DNA of 64,000 bases from Vigna angularis. Taxonomy: Eukaryota; Streptophyta; Magnoliopsida; Fabales; Fabaceae. A model generated the notes under the pieces. It had not been told where the DNA came from, did not search any database, and worked only from the letters and a program-made list of their open reading frames with translations. The stretch is from positions 26,747,364-26,811,363 of the forward strand of contig NC_068977.1 in assembly GCF_016808095.1 (NCBI RefSeq), given 5' to 3'. Both the position numbers and the translations under genes were made by a program. This document shows, piece by piece, positions 12,728 through 24,294 of the stretch (position 1 is its first letter; each line of letters starts with the position of its first letter).

Positions 12728-14092
12728 GGTTTAAACCCTCGGTTGGTCCTCGTATTTATATGGGAATCTCAAATGGGTCATCGTTTTTTTTTCGGTGTCA
12801 AGTGGGTCATATTTTTTGTAAAAATGAGCCAATTTTACCCTAACCGTTAAGTTGTTCCAAACGGCGTTAAATTAGGTTGAGTTGTATTTTTTGCTTTGAT
12901 GACATGGCATTATGCATTTAATTGAATTTAATTGAACGGGTGATGTGTTTTAAAATCATCAGATCTCCGTGGCTACAGTGCTTCTTCTTCCTCCAATCAC
13001 TGATCACCTTTCATCTTTTTCGCTCCTCCGCCCAAGTTGTTTTCTTCCCACTCCCACCCTCTAACCCTCACTCCCCAGACACACCCTTTCTCCCTCTCAA
13101 AAACGCTGTCGTCATGTGAGAACAGAAACCCCAATCTGGAACAGAAACGCCGTTGTTCGGACAAGGATTCCTCCAAGAGACTCCTCCCGTGGACGCACAA
13201 GGATTCTGCCGCCATCGCCGATGTCTGGCCTTCTACTTCCGCCTTCGATGTTGGTCGGGGATGCTCTAGGCTGTCAACTGATGCAGTTTCTATGATGTAT
13301 CTGTCTTTCTTCCGAATGTAATCCTCTTATCCGTGGCAGCTGGAGCAACCCTTAAAATGAAGAAGATGCCTCCCAGACGCCGTGCACTCTTCTACTCAAT
13401 CCATGCTTTTCTCCAAAAAAAATGAAAACACCCGTGAAGCCCCCCAGTGGCGGCTGGACCCTTCTCTTTCAATTACCCCTTTCTTTCCCAATCCTTGTTG
13501 GACTGCTCACTCATCACCTCGTCCGTGTGCTCTTCATAAATGGAGAAATGAATTGTTTTTTTTTCCTGGCGTCTGCTGCGTGCTCTTTTTTTCCAGCCAA
13601 AAGCCCTTTTTTTTTTCTTTTTGACGCTACCCTCCGTTGTTGCTGCCTTGGACCAAGACCGTGACACTTGCTGTCCACGTGGGTTGACGCTGCTGTTGGG
13701 TGCGTGAAGATAGCTGGATGTCACCTCAAGTTTAGTCCAAGCACCTCAGTGAGGGTTTGAAGGTAGGAGTGGGAACGAAGGAGCTTGGGCAGAGGAGCGG
13801 AAGAGGTGAAAGGTGATCAGTGGTTGGAGGAAGAAAAAACATTGTAGCCACGGAGATTTGATGATTTTAAAACACATCACCCATTCAATTAAATTCAATT
13901 AAATGCATAATGTCACGCCATCAATGCAAAAAATACATCTCAACCTAATTTAACATCGTTTGGAACAACTTAACGGTTAGGGTAAAATTTGCTCATTTTT
14001 ACAAAAAATATGACCCAATTGAGACCGAAAAAAAAACGATGACCCATTTGAGATTTCCATATAAATACGAGGACCAACTGAGGGTTTAAACC
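12728..14092. mobile_element. Non-autonomous Mutator-like foldback element
   Basis: Terminal inverted repeats of about 305 bp: left 12728-13037, right about 13783-14092. They begin GGTTTAAACCCTC and end GAGGGTTTAAACC and look well over 90 percent identical by eye. The flanks are a 9-bp duplication with one mismatch, TAAATTAAT (12719-12727) and TAAATTGAT (14093-14101), the length expected for Mutator-like elements. The 745-bp interior is GC-richer than the surroundings and encodes no transposase I recognise; small open frames there have no convincing homology. It could hold captured host sequence (Pack-MULE style), which I cannot prove. Confidence 0.8.
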
Positions 14093-14169
14093 TAAATTGA
14101 TTTAGTGTGTGTATTTTATGATCACTCGGTCAGCTAAGGACCGAGCGGTCGACCATTCAGCAAGGAACC
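14093..14169 (+). mobile_element. LTR remnant between two nested insertions
   Basis: A 77-bp sliver between the Mutator-like element and the Copia element. It contains a GACCG-AG-CGGTC dyad (14139-14150), a motif typical of the LTRs at 4342 and 25726, and ends with the left copy of the Copia target duplication GAACC (14165-14169). Confidence 0.6.
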
Positions 14170-15143
14170 TGTTGGAACAATCGGTACCGTTATAGAGTCG
14201 CACAGCGGAATTAAAAACTTGAAAGAGAGTGGAAAGCGTGTTCGATCACAATTAAAATTAATTTGGTCCTTTTAGTAAAAATAATTTTCTTTGAGAAAAT
14301 TTATCAAACAGTTGATATACGTAAAATAAAATGAGTGCAGGGAATAAGAAGAACAACACAGAATTTTTATCCTGGTTCGAATCAAAAGATTCTACGTCCA
14401 GTCGTTAATCACTATTTATAGTGATTAACCTTTTTCACTAAAAATGGTTTAACAGATTACAACAAATAGTTAATAAAGCAGATAAATAAACCTTCCTTCG
14501 ACGAACGAACCGGAAGAAGAACACTCTGCCAACTCGAAGAGAACCGCTCCGACTATCGACAAACGAAACGCGAGCTTCTCCTATTCACGAGACCAGGCAG
14601 AGCACCTTGCTAACTCGAAGAGAGCTTGCTCCGACAATCGACACACGAAACGCGAGCCTCTCCTGTTCACGAGACCAAGCAAGGGAACTTGAACTATAGC
14701 TTCTGAGAACTTCCTCTGACAAACAGTATTCTGCTAGAGCTTCTGTTCAACAACATTTTTTTTTTTTTATTTCTCCAAATCAAAATATATAGCCAAGTAC
14801 ACTGAATGCCAAAGGTTAGCTCCCAACTGCCATGAATAATCGATTATTGTAAGTGATAATCGATTATTCAAGTCCGTTACAGGGTTTTCAAAATGTGATA
14901 ATCGATTATATGAAGAGATAATCGATTATTCCTGTATGACTTTGTGATAATCGATTATTGCCATTCCATAATCGATTATTGCAGTTAAAAATGCAAGTTT
15001 ACAAGGTTTACAAGAATTTCCTACTACATTTAATTTCTACAAATTGCTTTTAACTAATTCTAATATCTTCTTCAACTAAAACTTCTTGTAGCATCATCAA
15101 AACAAATTTCTTCAAGATTTACCAATACTCCTTATTGGTAACA
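14170..15143 (-). repeat. 3' LTR of the Copia element
   Basis: 974 bp, nearly identical to 18035-19007. It contains a perfect 11-bp-arm palindrome near 14405-14428 with centre TT, and six copies of the ATAATCGATTAT dyad at 14835-14980. Confidence 0.92.
14835..14980. repeat. Six ATAATCGATTAT palindromes, left LTR
   Basis: Perfect 12-14 bp palindromes centred on CG, separated by 6-25 bp of unrelated sequence. The first (14835-14848) extends to AATAATCGATTATT. The same cluster recurs in the other LTR and, with different spacers, in the internal region. Confidence 0.9.
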
Positions 15144-15160
15144 ATCTCCCCCTTTTTGAT
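15144..15160 (-). other. Polypurine tract of the Copia element
   Basis: Read on the minus strand this is a purine run, AAAAAGGGGGAGAT, directly abutting the 3' LTR. This is where plus-strand synthesis would be primed. Confidence 0.85.
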
Positions 15161-15502
15161 GATGATCAAAAATTCAATTTTAAAAGCAAGTTTGGCTTAC
15201 CTGCAAAACATACAAGCTAACAAACAACAACAAGGTTAGCAATACCTGTAATAATTTATACTTCTCCCCTTGTATTATTCTTCTCCCCCTTTTTGATCAG
15301 AAGCAAAAAGATCGGATGTTGAAGGCTCCCCCTAAATATGATCTCCCCCTCAATTAATCAAAGGATGCATATAATCAAGAGATCATTTTATTTATGAAAA
15401 TAAATATTACATTATAAGAAGAATGGACAAACTAGCCGTTTATGGTCGTTTATAGCCGTTATGGGATGCTCCAACGACTCTATTTTTGAACATGTCAGCG
15501 TG

Positions 15503-15667
15503 ATAATCGATTATGGCTTGTGATAATCGATTATCAGTTCAATAATTACTGCCCAGAATTGCATGATAATCGATTATGCATAATGATAATCGATTATCTG
15601 CTCAAGATTTTCCAGAATTGATTTTAATGCATGAATAATCGATTATGACTTGATGATAATCGATTAT
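15503..15667. repeat. Six further ATAATCGATTAT palindromes in the internal region
   Basis: Six perfect dyads arranged as three pairs, between the polypurine tract and gag. Spacers differ from those in the LTR cluster, so this is not a simple LTR fragment copy. With both LTRs the element carries 18 sites, one of them mutated (near 18833). Confidence 0.88.
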
Positions 15668-16708
15668 GAAGCGTTAAGTTTACGAAAAATGCAAAAATTT
15701 GCATAGATTTTGATTCTAAGATATGTCTAACACTCCAACCTCTCTTCTAAGTTCATAAAGTAAAGATACCCCCTTAAATATGTAATTCAAATTTAACTTT
15801 TAGCATACTCAATTAACCCACGAAATCAACAACCATTTTTCAAACAATTAAGATATCAATGATTAAGCAATCAATTTATAAACTAAAATGAATGCAACAG
15901 TAGCTTAAATGGAAATTATCACAGCTGCTACAGGTTTGATATGAAAGCATTTCAGCTAGCACAATCAGTTCAAAAAACTAACTTTGACAACACAATTTAC
16001 AACTTTCAAAACAACAGCTATGATTCATGCACTCTCATATCCCAATCTGTTCAACCCAATGAATTCAACTCTGCATATAAAACAACATATATAAAAATTA
16101 AAACATCAATATGCAGTAATCAGATTTAATTCAATAACATTGTTTATCTTGGTTCAATGGATTTTATCCATGAAATATTGGCAAACCAGAATTTAAAACT
16201 GGAAAATTGACTCAAACAAGGAAATGTAGTTTTGACAACTGCTTTTAAAGACTATTCTACAGTGATTTTCACAGTTTGTAATCAAGCTTTATGTGGAGCA
16301 AATCATAGCTCATATGGCATGCATATAAATAGATCTCCACAGAAAACATCTTTGAAACGGAAATGCCAATTCAATCATCAAATAACTTAATTATCTAAAA
16401 ATGCCAATGAAAATCTATCAACCAACTCATTTAAATGAATATAACAATAATCAAATAATGGAAAATTAGAAAGATAACCAGAACAAAGTGCAATAACACA
16501 GTTCAAACAACACTTAGCTCAATCACATGGAGTTCGAACCAAGGCTTTGAATGCCATTTGATGGATTCACTTCCTGCTCTTAGATCATTATTTCCGAAAG
16601 CATAATACCATGGATCTCTCCTCTCTTTTTGAGAACTTAACCTGCAAAACCATCCAAGAGAGGTTTGGTGCCCATAATCTCATTTGGGTCCTCAGGGTTA
16701 GAGACAAA
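15668..16708. other. Non-coding interior of the Copia element
   Basis: About 1 kb between the palindrome cluster and the gag stop codon, in the place where pol would lie in an autonomous relative. AT-rich, with only short open frames such as 62 codons at 15941-16129, and no recognisable pol motif. Confidence 0.7.
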
Positions 16709-17989
16709 TTACTTTATAATGGGAATCCAAGCACATTTTCCATCAGGAACATCAAAATGTTTGATACTACATTTATTTGAAGTATGTCCTTTTTTCATAC
16801 AATAGAAGCAACAAACACCATGCAGTTTGGTTTTTACAGTTGTTCCTTTTTCAACCCAAACTCTACGAGTTCTCTTAACTTTAGACTTTTTATGATGCAC
16901 TTCTTTATTTCTAACATTGCTCCTTCTAAAAACATGTGAGACAGACTTGGTTGCTTTAGAAAGTAAATTTTCAAGTATGTCAATGTTAAACATATGACTT
17001 TTACAAGATAAACACTCAACAGGTTTTTCATTTGAATTAGATTCAGACAATTTTGTTTCAAGATTACTAACTTTGTTTCTTAATATGACTTCCTCATCTA
17101 ATGCATTTTCATATTTCCATTTCAATTCTTTAAATTCCTTTTTCATATTTTTATAAGCAGCATTCAATGTTTCAAATTCATCAAGTAATTCAAGAAACGC
17201 CTTTTGTAAATCAAATTCATTAGATTCATAGCTAGAATTACTTACTTGGCTTCCAGCATCATCAAAATTAGCTGTCAAACACAAGTTTATTTCTTCAACA
17301 GAATCACTTGAACTAGAGGTGGTTGATGCATTATCCTTCGAGGCAATGTGAACCTTCTTCTTCTTGTGAATTTTCTTTTCTTTTCTTTCTTTACTTCTTT
17401 TGTTGCTTGAACAGTCAGCTTTCAGATGGCCTCTTTCACCACATCCATAACATTTGAAGCTTGAAGAGGAACCTTGATAGTCCTTCTTTTCCTTCAAGAT
17501 TTTGCTTTCAGATGATTTATCGTTGGCCATCAAGCATAGATTTTCTTGCTCATTAGAATCGCTTGAGCTTGAGGAGTTTAATGTAGACCATGAGTTCGAA
17601 CAAGTCAACTTAGCCACATTCAATACTTCATCATGAGTGACTCTTAAAAATTTCCACATTTCCTGAGCACTTTTATAAACAGATACTTTGAAAAAATCAT
17701 CAATGGTTAGTGCAGATAAAATTATATTCCGAGCCTTAATATCAAACTGAGCTCGTCTATTTTCTTCAGCAGTCCAATTAAAATAAGGTTTTTCAGTCTC
17801 TACACCATCAACAGTATTCATAGGAATATAAGGGCCATTTTGTACAGCTTCCCAGATACCTCTATCAACAGACCCCATAAAAATCTCCATTCTCACTTTC
17901 CAAAAAGCATAGTTATCACCAGTAAACAATGGAGGTCTGTTAATGGAAGCACCCTCAGCATATACATGGTTTTGATTGTGACCGGCCAT
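16709..17989 (-). CDS. Copia Gag protein with two zinc knuckles
   Basis: An intact 426-aa frame starting at the ATG at 17989, just inside the primer site. The N-terminus has the plant Copia gag signature (PPLFTGDNYAFWKVRMEIFM, then GIWEAVQNG). CCHC knuckle 1 is CYGCGERGHLKADC and knuckle 2 near the C-terminus is CFYCMKKGHTSNKC; both keep the C-x2-C-x4-H-x4-C spacing. Between them is a Ser/Lys-rich stretch and a predicted coiled coil. After the THDEV motif the protein jumps directly into a Ser-rich stretch (around LTCSNSWSTLNSSSSSDS), so the C-terminal half of the usual gag domain seems missing. Likely a capsid/nucleocapsid protein that could package this or related RNAs. No stop or frameshift seen. 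Confidence 0.88.
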   Translation of the reverse strand: MAGHNQNHVYAEGASINRPPLFTGDNYAFWKVRMEIFMGSVDRGIWEAVQNGPYIPMNTVDGVETEKPYFNWTAEENRRAQFDIKARNIILSALTIDDFFKVSVYKSAQEMWKFLRVTHDEVLNVAKLTCSNSWSTLNSSSSSDSNEQENLCLMANDKSSESKILKEKKDYQGSSSSFKCYGCGERGHLKADCSSNKRSKERKEKKIHKKKKVHIASKDNASTTSSSSDSVEEINLCLTANFDDAGSQVSNSSYESNEFDLQKAFLELLDEFETLNAAYKNMKKEFKELKWKYENALDEEVILRNKVSNLETKLSESNSNEKPVECLSCKSHMFNIDILENLLSKATKSVSHVFRRSNVRNKEVHHKKSKVKRTRRVWVEKGTTVKTKLHGVCCFYCMKKGHTSNKCSIKHFDVPDGKCAWIPIIK

Positions 17990-18020
17990 TTTCGCAAATT
18001 TTGAAAAACTATCAAAGCAA

Positions 18021-18032
18021 GCTCTGATACCA
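18021..18032 (-). other. Primer binding site, initiator tRNA-Met type
   Basis: On the minus strand TGGTATCAGAGC, two bases after the 5' LTR. It is complementary to the 3' end of initiator tRNA-Met, the usual Copia primer. Confidence 0.9.
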
Positions 18033-18034
18033 AT

Positions 18035-19007
18035 TGTTGGAACAATCGGTACCGTTATAGAGTCGCACAGCGGAATTAAAAACTTGAAAGAGAGTGGAAA
18101 GCGTGTTCGATCACAATTAAAATTAATTTGGTCCTTTTAGTAAAAATAATTTTCTTTGAGAAAATTTATCAAACAGTTGATATACGTAAAATAAAATGAG
18201 TGCAGGGAATAAGAAGAACAACACAGAATTTTTATCCTGGTTCGAATCAAAAGATTCTACGTCCAGTCGTTAATCACTATAAATAGTGATTAACCTTTTT
18301 CACTAAAAATGGTTTAACAGATTACAACAAATAGTTAATAAAGCAGATAAATAAACCTTCCTTCGACGAACGAACCGGAAGAAGAACACTCTGCCAACTC
18401 GAAGAGAACCGCTCCGACTATCGACAAACGAAACGCGAGCTTCTCCTATTCACGAGACCAGGCAGAGCACCTTGCTAACTCGAAGAGAGCTTGCTCCGAC
18501 AATCGACACACGAAACGCGAGCCTCTCCTGTTCACGAGACCAAGCAAGGGAACTTGAACTATAGCTTCTGAGAACTTCCTCTGACAAACAGTATTCTGCT
18601 AGAGCTTCTGTTCAACAACATTTTTTTTTTTTATTTCTCCAAATCAAAATATATAGCCAAGTACACTGAATGCCAAAGGTTAGCTCCCAACTGCCATGAA
18701 TAATCGATTATTGTAAGTGATAATCGATTATTCAAGTCCGTTACAGGGTTTTCAAAATGTGATAATCGATTATATGAAGAGATAATCGATTATTCCTGTA
18801 TGACTTTGTGATAATCGATTATTGCCATTCCATAATTGATTATTGCAGTTAAAAATGCAAGTTTACAAGGTTTACAAGAATTTCCTACTACATTTAATTT
18901 CTACAAATTGCTTTTAACTAATTCTAATATCTTCTTCAACTAAAACTTCTTGTAGCATCATCAAAACAAATTTCTTCAAGATTTACCAATACTCCTTATT
19001 GGTAACA
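18035..19007 (-). repeat. 5' LTR of the Copia element
   Basis: 973 bp. Palindrome centre near 18281 is AA where the sister LTR has TT. The six-dyad cluster lies at about 18699-18845, with the last dyad mutated from TCGA to TTGA. Confidence 0.92.
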
Positions 19008-21220
19008 GAACCTACCAGTCCAGAACAGTCATTAATTGGTAATTAATCTGGATAATAATAACAATTAATGGGCAGTTAAGGAGAATAATAGTCATTTATT
19101 GGTGATTAATGAGTCTGACATAATGGTAATCTCATTATAATATTTATAAATATATCTGACGGAAAAGGCAGGTAGAGGACTCTAATTACTAATATTTATT
19201 ACAAGATTATTACACAAAGTCACTAACTTGAATATCGAAGTGTCTTCTGCAGGCACCCTTCCCCGCAGCTAGGAGAAAGAGAAGAGAGACAATAGCGCAA
19301 CCTAGATGATGGAGTGAACAACTTTGAATGTTTTGAGTCAGGGATCTCAACCCTAGCGAAATAATGTGATTTTTATGTTTATGCTAGTGTTAACTCATTT
19401 AAATGGGTGTATTTGTGTATTTGATGATGAAATTCTAATGTGAGATATTTTGGATGTTATTTTGGTCATGAACTGTATGTGAATATGCTGTATTACTGAT
19501 TGGAATGTATATTGTAAAGTTTATGAAGTAAGGAGTTGAAAATCGAGGAGTTTTGGTAGTTAAAATGGAGGTTTTGATATGCATTTTGGTGAGACAGCGT
19601 TTGGATGGAGAAATATGGTATTATAGGACTAGTTATATGTTATTTGAGGTTTGTTAGCACCTTGAGTTGTTATAAATTTGATAGGAAAATTGGTACGGGT
19701 CAATGTGATGGTTTTATAAGGTTTTAAGTTTAAATAAGGGGGTTTTTAAATGTGAATTTTGATATAAGAGTTAGGAAGGAAAATAAGAAGTTTGAGGGTT
19801 AATAATTTGGTAATTTTTTGATGTCGAAATGGGGGGAAATCTGATGCATGAGTGTTTGATGGTTGATCTGTGGAGTTTAGCTTGGTTTGGAACTAGTTTT
19901 TGGAGGTTTGAACTAGTGAGAATTTGAATTCTAAGTTATGTGTCTAAATGGTAATTTTTTAGGGTCTTGGTAAGTCATTTCTAACTTGTTCAGACCCCTA
20001 AGTTGCTCAAATATGAGCTAGAACTGGTGGAGTTTAATTTGGGTCTCTAAAGTGAGGTTTTGGTTATTTTTGGATTAGAATCTTGTGCAAAACAGTTTAC
20101 AACGAGTTTAGGTTGGTTTAGATACATTTGGTTAGGTCAATTTTATTTTATAATTCAATCTAGGAATGTTAGAAGTTGGGAAAGATGCATAACATAGGTC
20201 ATGAGTGGTTGAAGGGTGCAAATTATGCAGTTTCGGTGTTACATAATTATGCAGTCTTGCTGAGTGAGTGTAGCCGCTGAGCAAGTAGACTATGTTTAGC
20301 TTAGCGAGTGTAGCCACTAAGCGAGTAAAACCCATTGTTTTTGTATTCGCATAGCGAGCTTAGGGAGCTGAGGGACCAGTCCAGAACATATTTTGATTCT
20401 TTCTTTCTTTCTTTTTGGTAACTTTGAACTATGATAGGACTTTGATGATGGAGTAGACGTATCAATTATATTATATGATGGTTTATTCTTGAGGTTATAT
20501 ATGTATTTGAAGTATGTTGATGGACGTAATTCCATGACTCGTTGAGAGGTTACATGGTGATGTCTTGTATTATTGTTGTATGAATATGAAGCTTTGAACT
20601 GGTGGTTTATTTCGACACTCTTATAGTCATTCATTCTCAAGTAGAGAGGGGTCAATCATATGGTGAAAGTAGCGGGAGTTTCTTGTCTATAGGCTTTGAT
20701 CATGGCCATAGTTAACTAAAATGGATTAACCTCATATGGTAGCTTGGATTGAGCCAACTGTATTACCACTACAAGTGCACAAATTACCAATAGTTCGACA
20801 TTCATATTGAATTTGGATGTCTCATCTTGGTCTTGGCATGTTTAGGATGATTGGATTTTTATGTTTGATTTATGTTTAATGTTTCAATTGTTAAGGTAAT
20901 ATATGAATTGTTTTTGTATCTCTAGCTAATCCTTTTTGTTTGTATCTTTGTATGTTTCTTTATTGGCTATGATTATCCGATAAGTGTGAGTAGAAGACGA
21001 TGAGATTTCTGTAAAGCAAACTCTAGAGGGAGGATATAGTCTTCTTAGACTTTCATAGATGTATATAGTTTTGTTTAAGCCGGTTGTATATAAAGTTTGT
21101 ATTTATGTTTATGAGAGATGATTGTAACTAAACTTTATATTTCTGCATGTCAACTTATCAATAATATTGATTATGTAATACTTCCTTATAGTTTAAAACT
21201 ATAATTTTTGGAATATTACA
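19008..21220 (+). mobile_element. 3' part of the split gypsy LTR
   Basis: Begins with the right copy of GAACC and ends TTGGAATATTACA at 21220, the family's LTR 3' end. It contains the TAATCC/TTGGCTATGATTATCC version of the conserved island near 20930-20980 and dyads such as AGCGAG near 20255-20370. No primer site follows, so the ancestral copy was a solo or truncated LTR. The block at 19100-19330 is not clearly shared with the LTR at 1298, so this may be a mosaic of two LTR variants. Confidence 0.55.
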
Positions 21221-21360
21221 TTTAACATAAAAAAAACATTATCTTTTTAAAATTATTTATTTATTTTAAAAATCAACTAATTTTTGAAATAATTTTTAAG
21301 GTTCATATCATGAAAATATATTTTCAATTTAATATTTAAAATAAAGTAGTTTAAGATATT

Positions 21361-23260
21361 TGTAACATCCCAAAATATATGACATGCATATATAATAAAG
21401 ACGTCATCAAGTTATAATATTGGAAAGTAGTTAGAGACATATAACAGAATATTGGGATTACAGTCATCCTTAAAATGCTAGGAAGTTAAAGCTTGAAGTA
21501 CTAGAGTCTTCCAACATACCAAGGGTTCTACATATTAAAGTTTTTTTTTTCAAAAATACATAAGTTAAAATAAGGAAATCCTAATGAAACTAGGATTCAA
21601 CGTCATCTTCCTCCAATGCCTGCTCTAGGGGCACCTCCTCGACATCTGCTCTCATCCAAGTGGATGATCATCGCAAGAGGAAACACACACAAACATAGCA
21701 CGAACATAAACAAGCAAGGGTGAGCTAATTATATAAAAAAAACATACAATTAACAGTATATAACATATTAGGGTAAACTCCAATCAAAGCAGTTTAAAAC
21801 ATACATCCTAACATGTTGAATACTAGAATTGACTCGTCCGGACTTTAGAATGATAGTCGAGCTATGACGGGTCTTGTACTTATGGTGGCTTATGAAACTT
21901 GGGTTCTCCACCTTACTACACTCATGAGGTTAGCCTGTTCCGGGCCTTGAGGCATACTAGAAGCCCCCAAGACTAAGACCTCCCCCTACTCCTCACCACA
22001 TGATGCAATCTTCTCTACGTGAGAAGAAAAACCATTGGATTTTCAAGATGACCCCCAAGACTGAGCTCCTACTCTCATTCTAAACACTAAGAATCTCACC
22101 AAGAGATTCTACACAGATGGAACTTGGTTTACAACTTGGATCATATTTCCACCACTTTATAATCATACACTGTTTGCTACAATCCACATACTTGTTTGAA
22201 CATCACAATACAATACTATAGATGCTAAAGAATGCTTCACAAACAAAGCAAAGAGCACACTAATCAAACGCAACATAAGAGAAAATTCAGAGAACTAGGC
22301 CCAACACTTGTCGCACAACGCACCACCCTCGCATGGCGAGACTAGCGCTTTTCGCATAGCGCACCCACCCAACTCGCCTTGCGAATTAAGTTTGAATACG
22401 TATCAGACTTTGGGTCTCTCGCATAGCGCACCCAGGTCGCATAGCGAGAGACGAAACAGAGGCCAATCCCCTACAAGGAATCGCTATGCGAAACAACTCG
22501 CATAACAAGTCTGCATAATCTGCAGAACGCCCAATTATGCAGATTATGCCCACTTGCACCCTCTATACCAATTCTAGTCCTCTTTCCCATTTTCTAAGAC
22601 CGCTAGATCGTGATTATTTCCCAGTTAAGCCTGTCTATGTGATATCTAACATTCCTCTAATGATTTTCAAGTGATCAAAACTCACTTCACTCTCTAGAAC
22701 ATCTAAATCAACAACCTAATGACCTAAGATCCATTCTACTGTTTTAACATGTTTTAGATCTTCCTTATGTGCTTAACAAGTTACATTTAACCCATCTAAG
22801 TTGTCCAAACTGTCCTATTGAGACCCTACAACCCACTAAAGTGGAGACAAAAATATCTCTTAGAGCTAGAATAGGTAGAGAATCTAAAGGGGAAAACTAC
22901 TGGCTACATTCAACTAGCAAAGTTGCATGCCCTAGGTTCAAGAGAAATGGAGAAACAGAAAAAAAATGACTTACCCACCCAAGACTGAAATTATTCGGAT
23001 GGATGGGAAGCTCTCGACTCCGGGAACGCAGGAACACCACCTATTTGACAATGCAACGGTTGAAATTTGTGAAAGGATAGAAAGAAGGCAGAGCAAAAAG
23101 AAGAAGAACAGAGTTTAGAGAGAGGTTGGATTTTAAGCCAATGAACTAGACATCTTAAAAATATTCTACTTTTAATGGTCAGTGCACTTTAATATAAAGG
23201 GTCTGGTCTCATTAGCTTAGAGCACTCCTTAGCCATTCCCTTATTTTTCAGGACATTACA
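21361..23260 (-). mobile_element. Solo LTR, gypsy family, with perfect target duplication
   Basis: Starts TGTAACATCCC, ends GGACATTACA, and is flanked by ATATT on both sides (21356-21360, 23261-23265). The conserved GCGATGATCATCC island lies in complement near 21660-21680, and the TAAGTCATT donor-like block near 22970. Dyads in the cluster at about 22305-22500 are of the TCGC-ATA-GCGA and TCGC-TAT-GCGA type, unlike the TCGCT-N-AGCGA type in the related LTR at 1298. The clean boundaries here define the family's ends. Confidence 0.88.
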
Positions 23261-23265
23261 ATATT

Positions 23266-23963
23266 CTATTTTTAAAACAAATAGGTAAACGAGTGAAAAG
23301 ATAAATTAATAATATCAAATGAGTAAAAAATCATCATCTTTTGAAATATTTGTTGGCAAAAGAAACACAATTAATAATGGAATTTTTTTAATATCTTATT
23401 ATACTATAAAATGAATTTCTTAGCATTTTTTTTTATTTTACTCGCAATATGTACAAAATAAAGATAAATTAACAATGTCAAATAATTAAAAAATCACCTT
23501 TGAAACACTTGCTAGTAAAAAAAATGGATGATAAAATTAATTTATTATTGTTTTCTTTTCTTATATTATAATAGATAAAGAATATAACAAAATAAATATA
23601 AATAAAAAATAAATTAATAATATCAAATAATCAAAAGAATATTTTTTAAAATACTTATCATTAAAATAAACATAAATCATAAAATAAATTTATTAATATT
23701 TTTTTCTTATATTTTAATATATAAGGAGAAATGAACTTTAGTGTCTGGTCGAAAATTTAGTCATTTGACTCAGGAATAGTCATTTAAAAGAAAAAGTAAT
23801 TACAAATCGACTTATTTTGTCATTTTTCAATAAATCAGTGACTGTTTTTCATTCAAAATTGTTCTCAAATTACTATTTTACTATTTCTTATTTAGAACAA
23901 TAAATTTCTTTAAAGAATACAATTATCGTTAAAATTGATTAAAAAGTAGTTTATTAATTGTAG
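23266..23963. other. AT-rich spacer
   Basis: Contains a loosely repeated phrase (AATAAATTAATAATATCAAAT-AT-like) three times between about 23300 and 23700, suggesting old tandem duplication. No gene. Confidence 0.5.
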
Positions 23964-24130
23964 GTTTAATACCTCTTTTGGTCCCTCGAAAGGGGCCAAA
24001 AGTTCAATGTGGTCCTACCTTTTTTTAGAAGTTCAATGTGGTCGCAACTTTTGTAAAAAGTGTGCAATTAAATCCTTTTTGGTAACGGCGTTAATTTTTT
24101 AACGGGCCAGCTGACAGGGTGGACTGAAGT

Positions 24131-24210
24131 TTGCTACGTGGCTGTGTGAGGGTAATACGTGGCTGTGTGAGGGTAATACGTGGCTGTGTGAGGGTAATAC
24201 GTGACTCTGA
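24131..24210 (+). repeat. 21-bp tandem repeat, about 3.5 copies
   Basis: The unit TACGTGGCTGTGTGAGGGTAA is repeated head to tail between the Mutator-like terminus and the zinc-finger-like remnant. Confidence 0.85.
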
Positions 24211-24294
24211 GAGGATAAACGTGTGTATATTACTGTGGTTAAGAAATCAGAGGTTAGGGTTTGAGTTGCAGAGAAATTGGTCTTTGAGATACGA

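Larger units (their letters stand above)
14170..19007 (-). mobile_element. Young non-autonomous Copia retrotransposon, gag only
   Basis: Complete element on the minus strand: 5' LTR 18035-19007, primer site, gag, about 1.5 kb without coding, polypurine tract, 3' LTR 14170-15143. Target duplication GAACC flanks both ends (14165-14169, 19008-19012). LTRs run TG to CA. There is no protease, integrase, reverse transcriptase or RNase H, so it must use proteins supplied in trans. Aligning the LTRs by eye, I see one substitution, one homopolymer length change and a two-base flip at a palindrome centre in about 973 bp, so insertion was recent. Gag type and primer site suggest the SIRE/Maximus side of Copia; lineage is inference. 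Confidence 0.9.

Noticed and set aside
14360..14400. GGTTCGAATC, resembling a tRNA B box
   Set aside because: No A box or cloverleaf at the right distance. The motif recurs at the same place in both Copia LTRs and, varied, at 49583.
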